DNA of 5,046 nucleotides, taken from the NCBI GenBank assembly GCA_010030955.1, contig RHBP01000128.1, positions 1 to 5,046 on the forward strand, given 5' to 3'. The position numbers and the translations under genes were made by a program. Source of the stretch: Synechococcaceae bacterium WBB_10_009. GTDB taxonomy: Bacteria > Cyanobacteriota > Cyanobacteriia > PCC-6307 > Cyanobiaceae. Below, piece by piece: positions 1 to 3,874 of the stretch (position 1 is its first letter; each line of letters opens with the position of its first letter). Under the pieces are notes generated by a model. That model saw nothing but the letters and a program-made list of their open reading frames with translations. It had not been told where the DNA came from and made no database searches.

Positions 1-598
1 CCTGTTCGATCAACTGGTCGCGGCTGAAGGCCCGGCCCGGGTGGAGCATGAAGTATTCGAGCAGTTTCCATTCCCGCGGCGTGAGGCTCACCTCCATGCC
101 ATCGAGGGTGACGCGGCACTCCTGCCGGTAAAGCAGCAGCGTGCCTGAGCGCAACAGCTGGGTGGGGTCCTGGGCCCGCCTGGCCAGCTCACGGCGCTTG
201 GTGCGCCGCACCAAGGCGCGGCAGCGGGCCACAAATTCCCGCAGCCCGAAGGGGCGCACCAACACATCATCAGCACCGGCATCCAGCAGGGCGGCGCGGG
301 CTTGCTCATCGGCCCCGTCCGGCAGCATCAGCAACAGGGTGCTGAGGTCGCGGCGGCGCAGGCGTTCCAGCTGCTGCACGGTGCCGCCCAGGTTCCAGCG
401 CTGGGTGGGCAGGTTGAGAATCAGCAAATCCGGTGGATGCACCAGCTCCGCCTGGGCACTGAGCAATTGCAACCGCATCGGCAGGGGCTGCTGCTGCACG
501 CGGTAGCCCTCCTGAACCAGGGCCTGGTGCAGGCTGTCCCGCCACTGGGGGCCATCGGCCACCAGCAGCACCAGCGGCGCCTGTGCGCTCAAGGCCAT
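1..598 (-). CDS. OmpR/PhoB-like regulator with degenerate receiver domain (3' end cut by window edge)
   Basis: The minus-strand frame from ATG at 598 stays open to the left edge and gives 199 residues; the C-terminus is missing. Residues 8-130 have the alternating pattern of a CheY-like receiver and residues 150-199 match the start of an OmpR/PhoB winged helix (LTPREWKLLEYF at 172-183, then PGRAFSRDQLIEQ). The DNA-recognition helix lies outside the window. The receiver has lost its chemistry: the phospho-acceptor position reads LILNLP (Asn62 for Asp), the first Asp of the N-terminal acidic pair is Ala14 (Asp15 remains), the switch Thr/Ser aligns with Met91, and the conserved Lys before Pro-Phe is Arg115 (VRPF). 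Phosphorylation by a histidine kinase is therefore unlikely; dimerisation or another signal would have to drive it. The start is supported by a GGGAG seven bases upstream. It lies downstream of pstS in the same orientation, beyond a terminator. A phosphate-linked role is inferred from position only. Family placement is sure, specific identity is not. Confidence 0.85.
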   Translation of the reverse strand, partial: MALSAQAPLVLLVADGPQWRDSLHQALVQEGYRVQQQPLPMRLQLLSAQAELVHPPDLLILNLPTQRWNLGGTVQQLERLRRRDLSTLLLMLPDGADEQARAALLDAGADDVLVRPFGLREFVARCRALVRRTKRRELARRAQDPTQLLRSGTLLLYRQECRVTLDGMEVSLTPREWKLLEYFMLHPGRAFSRDQLIEQ

Positions 599-605
599 CC
601 AACCG

Positions 606-610
606 CTCCC
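606..610 (-). promoter_or_regulatory. Ribosome binding site of the degenerate-receiver regulator
   Basis: GGGAG on the minus strand lies seven bases before the ATG at 598. It favours that start over the ATG at 612, which is in another frame. It is a clearer Shine-Dalgarno than those of the other genes in the window. Confidence 0.6.
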
Positions 611-623
611 ATGGATCTGGGGC

Positions 624-650
624 AAAAAAAAGGGGGCTGATGCAGCCCCC
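624..650 (-). terminator. Intrinsic terminator after pstS
   Basis: Read on the minus strand, an 8-bp perfect GC-rich stem (GGGGGCTG pairing with CAGCCCCC, 3-base loop; stem and loop at 650-632) is followed at once by eight T residues (631-624). This is a textbook Rho-independent terminator 23 bases past the pstS stop codon. Only 25 bases separate the T-run from the start of the next gene on the same strand, so transcription of the regulator depends either on read-through or on a promoter overlapping the end of pstS or the terminator. Confidence 0.9.
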
Positions 651-673
651 CGGTGGAATCAACGGCTCTGGGA

Positions 674-1651
674 TCAGGCGCCGATCTTGGCCACAGCGGC
701 CTTGGCCTTCTTGAGGATGTCGCCCTTGAGGGGCACGAAACCCAGCTCGTCGGCCTGGTTCTGGGCGGGGCCCAAGAGATACAGCATCGCCTTGCGGATC
801 GGGCCGGCCTTGAGGCCGTTGCCCTCCTGGTAGGCCAGGATCCAGGTGAGGGTGGAGATGGGGTAGCTCTTGTCGCCGGCGGGGTTGGGGTCTTCCCCGG
901 CCAGGTTGGCGTCGAGGGTGATGTTGTTCAGGGCGGCGGCGCCACCGGCCAGGGTGGGCAGCACAAACTTGCCGGCCTTGTTCTGCACGGCAGCAGCCTT
1001 GATGTTGCCGCGCACGTAGCTCTGGTTGATGTAACCGATGGCGCCGGGGGTGTTGGTGATCACACCGGCCACGCCCTCGTTGCCCTTGCCGCCCACACCC
1101 ACAGGCCACTTCACGCTCTTGCCCTCGCCCACCTTGCTCTTCCACTCGGAGGAGAAGGCGCTCAGGGAGTTGGTGAAGGCGAAGGTGGTGCCGGAGCCGT
1201 CGGAACGGTGGGCCACGGTGATCTTGCCCTTACCGCACTTGAGCTGATCCCAGGTGGTGATGGTGCCCAGGAAGATGTCGACCACCTGCTTCTGGGTGAG
1301 CTTCAGGCCACTGCAATCGGCCTTGTTGAAGGCCACGGCGATGGTGCCGCCCACGGAGGGGAACTGCACCACACCGCGCTTCACCTTGGCGGCTTCGGAG
1401 GCCTTGATCGGCTCATCGGTGGCGCCGAAATCCACGGATTCCTTAACGAACTGGCGCACGCCGGCGCCGGAACCCACGGACTGGTAGTTCACCTTGATGT
1501 CGAGGCTGGCGGCACCGGCGAATGCACGCTGGTAGAACGCAGCCGGGAAGGAAGCGCCAGCGCCGTTGATGGCGGTCTGGGCGAACGCGGCGCCGGCCAG
1601 TCCGAAGCTGGAGAGCAGGCCGATGGACAGGGCCTTCTTCGCGAAGGTCAT
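674..1651 (-). CDS. pstS: PstS, periplasmic phosphate-binding protein of the Pst ABC transporter
   Basis: The gene encodes 325 residues, a usual length for cyanobacterial PstS. PstS captures orthophosphate in the periplasm and passes it to the PstCAB permease, which is not in this window. The start at ATG 1651 gives a classical signal peptide: MTFAKK, a hydrophobic stretch 7-22, and likely signal peptidase I cleavage at AFA|Q (24|25). There is no lipobox cysteine, so it is expected to be soluble. Family landmarks are GAGASFP (30-36), SVGSGAG (58-64), DFGATD (74-79), the phosphate-contacting HRSDGSGTT (148-156), and later TNTPGAIGYINQSYV and YPISTLTWIL. Cys113 and Cys139 could form a disulphide. 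A TTG at 1678 would add nine residues but would spoil the short basic n-region, so I reject it. No strong Shine-Dalgarno is seen. A four-unit Pho box lies about 50 bases upstream and a terminator follows. Phosphate specificity is inferred from family and Pho box. Confidence 0.96.
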   Translation of the reverse strand: MTFAKKALSIGLLSSFGLAGAAFAQTAINGAGASFPAAFYQRAFAGAASLDIKVNYQSVGSGAGVRQFVKESVDFGATDEPIKASEAAKVKRGVVQFPSVGGTIAVAFNKADCSGLKLTQKQVVDIFLGTITTWDQLKCGKGKITVAHRSDGSGTTFAFTNSLSAFSSEWKSKVGEGKSVKWPVGVGGKGNEGVAGVITNTPGAIGYINQSYVRGNIKAAAVQNKAGKFVLPTLAGGAAALNNITLDANLAGEDPNPAGDKSYPISTLTWILAYQEGNGLKAGPIRKAMLYLLGPAQNQADELGFVPLKGDILKKAKAAVAKIGA

Positions 1652-1679
1652 TGGGAGCAACCAAACGGGAGCCACCAAC

Positions 1680-1685
1680 GTCTAA
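1680..1685 (-). promoter_or_regulatory. Possible -10 element of pstS
   Basis: TTAGAC on the minus strand lies 15 bases after the last Pho-box unit and 28 bases before the pstS ATG. In PhoB-activated promoters the box takes the place of a -35 element, so a poor -10 at roughly this distance is expected. The match to TATAAT is weak, and the assignment rests mainly on position. Confidence 0.25.
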
Positions 1686-1700
1686 GCAGCAGCCCAGGCG

Positions 1701-1744
1701 CCAGGGTTAGGACTTGGTTAAGGGTGTGTGAAGGCTTGGTTTAG
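1701..1744 (-). promoter_or_regulatory. Pho box upstream of pstS (four tandem 11-bp units)
   Basis: On the minus strand, reading toward pstS, four consecutive 11-bp units begin CTAAACC (1744), CTTCACA (1733), CTTAACC (1722) and CCTAACC (1711). The cyanobacterial PhoB/SphR box is described as tandem CTTAACCT-like 8-mers separated by 3 bp, i.e. an 11-bp period, usually three copies. Here unit 3 matches the first seven bases exactly, units 1 and 4 differ at one base, and unit 2 at two. The period, orientation and position ahead of pstS all fit PhoB activation under phosphate limitation. Confidence 0.85.
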
Positions 1745-1879
1745 TGCCACCGGGGCGCGTGTTCGTGCACACCTGCCTTTTGGGGCGCTGCGGGCAGCGC
1801 AAGGCCTTCAACAGCCAGCCGCTGCCCCTGGCGGCCGAGAACAACGGCCCTACGGTGAGGCCTTGTATGGCTTGAACCG
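1745..1879. other. Remainder of the pstS-speD divergent intergenic region
   Basis: These 135 bases carry no convincing gene. Two small hairpins can be drawn: GCGCTG/CAGCGC (1785-1790 with 1795-1800, 4-base loop) and GGCCG/CGGCC (1833-1837 with 1845-1849, 7-base loop). Neither has a T-run, so neither looks like a terminator. The speD promoter must lie here or overlap the Pho box, but I see no good -35/-10 pair. Confidence 0.4.
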
Positions 1880-1889
1880 ATGGTTCCAT
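1867..1889 (+). other. Hairpin over the ATG of speD
   Basis: ATGG (1867-1870) pairs with CCAT (1886-1889), and AACC (1875-1878) pairs with GGTT (1882-1885) around a 3-base loop, leaving four unpaired bases on the left side. The speD ATG at 1880 sits in the loop and top stem pair. This could hinder initiation at that codon, or suggest that the GTG at 1922 is used instead. Chance is possible. Confidence 0.3.
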
Positions 1890-2350
1890 CCCTCGCCGAC
1901 CTGCACCCCAACCCTGGATGGGTGAGCACGGGCTCGACCGCCACGTCCAGCGCCACGTCCAACGCCAAAGCTGACGCCGTTGGCAAACATTGCATCCTTG
2001 AGCTTTACCACTGTCGAGCCGATCGGCTCGACGACGAAGCCTTTCTGCGCAGCAGCATCACCCAGGCCGTGCAGCAGGCCGGTGCCACGCTGCTGCAGCT
2101 GATCAGCCACCGCTTCTGCCCCCAGGGCGTGACCGCCCTCGCCCTGCTGGCGGAATCCCACCTCTCAATCCACACCTGGCCGGAATCCGGCTACGCCGCC
2201 GTGGATGTGTTCACCTGTGGGGACCACACCATGCCCGAGCGGGCCTGCCGGCGGCTGATCGCCGATCTCGAGGCCGCCGACCACCGCCTGAGCAGCTTCC
2301 GGCGCCAGACGCCCCAGGCCCTGGGCGACCAGCAGCGGTTGCCCCACTAG
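1880..2350 (+). CDS. speD: S-adenosylmethionine decarboxylase proenzyme (SpeD, bacterial class 1)
   Basis: The enzyme decarboxylates S-adenosylmethionine to supply the aminopropyl group for spermidine synthesis in the cytosol. The 156-residue product carries the family signature AESHLSIHTWPESGYAAVD (91-109). Ser93 in ES|H is the residue that becomes the pyruvoyl cofactor on self-cleavage after Glu92. His98 and Cys113 (FTCGD) align with His68 and Cys83 of the Thermotoga enzyme, so all processing and catalytic residues are present. The core starts at about VGKHCILELYHC (34-45). The 33 residues before it are a Pro/Ser/Thr/Ala-rich extension partly made by a 12-bp tandem repeat. The start is uncertain: ATG 1880 has no Shine-Dalgarno, and GTG 1922 would give 142 residues with an intact core. 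It is divergent from pstS and convergent with arsR, whose coding region ends 22 bases past the speD stop. The spermidine synthase gene is not in view. Functional call is firm, start is moderate. Confidence 0.94.
   Translation: MVPSLADLHPNPGWVSTGSTATSSATSNAKADAVGKHCILELYHCRADRLDDEAFLRSSITQAVQQAGATLLQLISHRFCPQGVTALALLAESHLSIHTWPESGYAAVDVFTCGDHTMPERACRRLIADLEAADHRLSSFRRQTPQALGDQQRLPH
1940..1963 (+). repeat. Two-copy 12-bp tandem repeat in the speD N-terminal extension
   Basis: GCCACGTCCAGC is followed directly by GCCACGTCCAAC (11 of 12 identical). It encodes the Ala/Thr/Ser-rich linker ahead of the conserved SpeD core. It is a short in-frame duplication in a region not needed for catalysis. Confidence 0.7.
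2013..2032. repeat. Perfect 20-bp palindrome inside speD
   Basis: GTCGAGCC, central GATC, then GGCTCGAC form a perfect inverted repeat within codons 45-51 of speD. The centre CCGATCGG is not the cyanobacterial HIP1 octamer GCGATCGC. It may be a protein-binding site, a strong RNA hairpin, or chance in GC-rich coding DNA. Confidence 0.75.
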
Positions 2351-2372
2351 GCGGGGCACCACCCCGGGGGGA

Positions 2373-2723
2373 TCAGGGGCAGCAGGGGGTGGCCGGCGTG
2401 GAACAGCCCCGGGCGAGATCCGCCAACCACCCCTGCAACCCCTCCAGGGCGCCGGGCCGCAGCCGGTAGTACACCCAGCGGCCCTGCTCCCGCGCCTCGA
2501 TCAGGCCCGCCTCGCGCATCACCTTGAGGTGAAACGACAACCGCGACTGGCCCAGCCCCAGGCCCTGGCTCAGCTCGCAGACGCAGCGCTCACCGCCCCC
2601 CAGGGCCTGCACCACCTCCAGGCGCACCGGGTCCGCCAGGGCCTTGAACAGTTGGCGGGCCTGGGCCAACTCACCGGCACCCTGGGGAGCTGCGGGCATG
2701 GTGGCGGGCACGGCTGCGGGCAT
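2373..2723 (-). CDS. arsR: ArsR, arsenic-responsive transcriptional repressor
   Basis: This 116-residue winged-helix protein of the ArsR/SmtB family is a repressor that leaves DNA when it binds arsenite. The core LFKALADPVRLEVVQAL (25-41) is typical. CVCEL (47-51) is the metalloid-binding motif of classical ArsR, giving Cys47 and Cys49. The recognition helix region is GQSRLSFHLKVMREAGLI (58-75), followed by the wing with GRWVYYRL (81-88). The third cysteine of the E. coli motif is Ser52 here, but the tail has Cys107, Cys114 and Cys115, which could supply a further ligand. Two in-frame ATGs exist (2723 and 2699) with no clear Shine-Dalgarno; both leave the DNA-binding core whole, and I keep the longer. 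It is divergent from gap-arsJ, with two ArsR operators between them, so it very likely represses both directions. Other sensor types in the family (zinc, nickel) are less likely given CVCEL and the neighbours. Confidence 0.93.
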   Translation of the reverse strand: MPAAVPATMPAAPQGAGELAQARQLFKALADPVRLEVVQALGGGERCVCELSQGLGLGQSRLSFHLKVMREAGLIEAREQGRWVYYRLRPGALEGLQGWLADLARGCSTPATPCCP

Positions 2724-2746
2724 GGCACGAGGGGGACATTGCCGCG

Positions 2747-2754
2747 AGGTTAAG
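2747..2754 (-). promoter_or_regulatory. Isolated exact Pho-box unit in the arsR-gap intergenic region
   Basis: The minus strand reads CTTAACCT, the exact consensus 8-mer of the cyanobacterial Pho box. No second good unit lies 11 bp away on either side, so a full box is not present. It stands 24 bases upstream of the arsR ATG and 17 bases from the nearer ArsR operator. It could be a relic, a half-site or chance. Confidence 0.35.
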
Positions 2755-2770
2755 GCGCCCCGGCGGTCAA

Positions 2771-2786
2771 ATCAAACAAACTTGAT
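2771..2786. promoter_or_regulatory. ArsR operator 1
   Basis: ATCAA-N6-TTGAT, a perfect 5-bp inverted repeat with 6-bp spacer. This is the operator form reported for cyanobacterial ArsR (Synechocystis arsBHC). It lies between divergent arsR and gap. Confidence 0.85.
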
Positions 2787-2788
2787 CC

Positions 2789-2804
2789 ATCAACCATTGT
2801 TGAT
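2789..2804. promoter_or_regulatory. ArsR operator 2
   Basis: A second perfect ATCAA-N6-TTGAT, separated from the first by only two bases (CC), so the centres are 18 bp apart. It ends 25 bases before the gap start and should overlap the gap-arsJ promoter; binding here would block RNA polymerase. I could not fix the -35/-10 elements on either strand. Confidence 0.85.
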
Positions 2805-2829
2805 CTAGCGTCGGCGGAGTTTGCGGCGG

Positions 2830-3861
2830 ATGGCCATGCGCATCGGCATCAACGGCTTCGGCCGCATCGGACGGCTGGTGTTCCGCGCCCTCTGGGGCCG
2901 GCCCGGCATCGAGATTGTGCACGTCAACGACAGCGGTGGGGACGCCGCCACCGCCGCCCATCTGCTCGCCTTCGATTCGGTGCACGGCCGCTGGCCCCAG
3001 GCCGTGAACCCCAACCACCACGGCTTCTGGGTGGGGGAAACGAGCATCACCTACTCCCAACTCGCCGATCCCACCGCCGTGGCCTGGGCCGCCGCCGGCG
3101 TGGAGATGGTGCTCGAGTGCAGCGGCCGCTTCAAAACCCCCGACAGCCTCAACCCCTACTTCGAGCAGCTGGGCCTCAAGCGGGTGGTGGTGGCTTGCCC
3201 CGTGAAGGGGGAGGTGGCCGGCGCCGAAGCCCTCAATGTGGTGTTCGGCATCAACCACCACCGCTACGACCCGGAACGCCACCGCCTGGTGACCGCCGCC
3301 TCCTGCACCACCAACTGCCTGGCCCCGGTGGTGCAGGTGGTGCACGGGCAGTTCGGCATTCGCCACGGCTCGATCACCACCCTGCACGACGTCACCAACA
3401 CCCAGCTGGTGGTGGATGGCTTCAAGGGCGACCTGCGCCGCGCCCGCTCCTGCCTGCAGAGCCTGATCCCCACCACCACGGGATCCGCCAAGGCCATTGG
3501 CCTGATCTTCCCGGAGTTGCAGGGCAAGCTCAACGGCCACGCCGTGCGGGTGCCGCTGCTCAACGCCTCGCTCACCGATGCGGTGTTCGAACTGGAGCAG
3601 CCCACCACGGTGGAGGCCGTCAACGCCGCCTTCGAAGCGGCGGCACAGGGTTCGCTGCGGGGCATCCTCGGCTACGAAACGCGGCCGCTGGTGTCGGTCG
3701 ACTACGTCAACGACAGCCGCAGCGCCATTGTCGACGCCCCCTCGACGATGGTGGTGAACGGCACCCAGCTCAAGGTGTACGCCTGGTACGACAACGAATG
3801 GGGCTACAGCTCCCGCATGGCCGACCTGGCCTGCCATGTGGCCCTGATGGATGAGCGCTGA
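2830..3861 (+). CDS. gap: ArsJ-associated glyceraldehyde-3-phosphate dehydrogenase
   Basis: The gene encodes a 343-residue GAPDH. In the ArsJ pathway it oxidises glyceraldehyde 3-phosphate with arsenate instead of phosphate, giving unstable 1-arseno-3-phosphoglycerate for export. The Rossmann motif RIGINGFGRIGR lies at 4-15. Asp34 in VHVND marks NAD rather than NADP preference, as in glycolytic rather than photosynthetic enzymes. Catalytic Cys159 sits in ASCTTNC and catalytic His186 in TTLHD. GSAKAIG, the RVP segment and YAWYDNEWGYS complete the fold. The replacement of the usual TTVHAYT by TTLHDVT, and the GGDAAT segment after VND, set it apart from housekeeping GAPDH. Starts at TTG 2821, ATG 2830 and ATG 2836 share the frame. 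I choose 2830 for its MAMRIGINGF start and the GGAG at 2816-2819, though 2836 is close. arsJ follows 13 bases after the stop, indicating an operon. ArsR operators lie just upstream. A role in carbon metabolism cannot be excluded. Confidence 0.93.
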   Translation: MAMRIGINGFGRIGRLVFRALWGRPGIEIVHVNDSGGDAATAAHLLAFDSVHGRWPQAVNPNHHGFWVGETSITYSQLADPTAVAWAAAGVEMVLECSGRFKTPDSLNPYFEQLGLKRVVVACPVKGEVAGAEALNVVFGINHHRYDPERHRLVTAASCTTNCLAPVVQVVHGQFGIRHGSITTLHDVTNTQLVVDGFKGDLRRARSCLQSLIPTTTGSAKAIGLIFPELQGKLNGHAVRVPLLNASLTDAVFELEQPTTVEAVNAAFEAAAQGSLRGILGYETRPLVSVDYVNDSRSAIVDAPSTMVVNGTQLKVYAWYDNEWGYSSRMADLACHVALMDER

Positions 3862-3874
3862 GGGCTGTCAACCC

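Noticed and set aside
306..1145. Minus-strand open frame of 279 codons spanning the end of pstS and the start of the regulator
   Set aside because: It is out of frame with both recognised genes, has an Arg/Gly/Pro/Gln-rich composition and runs straight through the terminator.
653..1744. Long plus-strand open frame (363 codons) opposite pstS
   Set aside because: It is the antisense shadow of pstS in GC-rich DNA, with Gly/His/Leu/Ala-rich low-complexity translation and no family resemblance. pstS on the other strand has a signal peptide and clear motifs.
1785..1800. Hairpin GCGCTG/CAGCGC as a terminator or riboswitch
   Set aside because: Six base pairs with no T-run and no matching riboswitch architecture; it lies between divergent genes where no terminator is expected.
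2341..2369. Candidate bidirectional terminator between convergent speD and arsR
   Set aside because: GCCCC/GGGGC with a 7-base loop and a CCCCGGGG palindrome can be drawn, but there is no T-run on either strand. Not enough to call an intrinsic terminator.
2782..2807. A sigma70-type promoter for gap (TTGATC ... GATCTA)
   Set aside because: The spacing is about 14 bases and the -10 match is poor. The TTGAT bases are explained by the ArsR operator.
2767..3837. Long minus-strand open frame (356 codons) opposite gap
   Set aside because: It is a shadow of the GAPDH gene caused by G/C third positions. The translation is His/Gly/Val/Ala-rich without recognisable motifs, and it would run across the ArsR operators.
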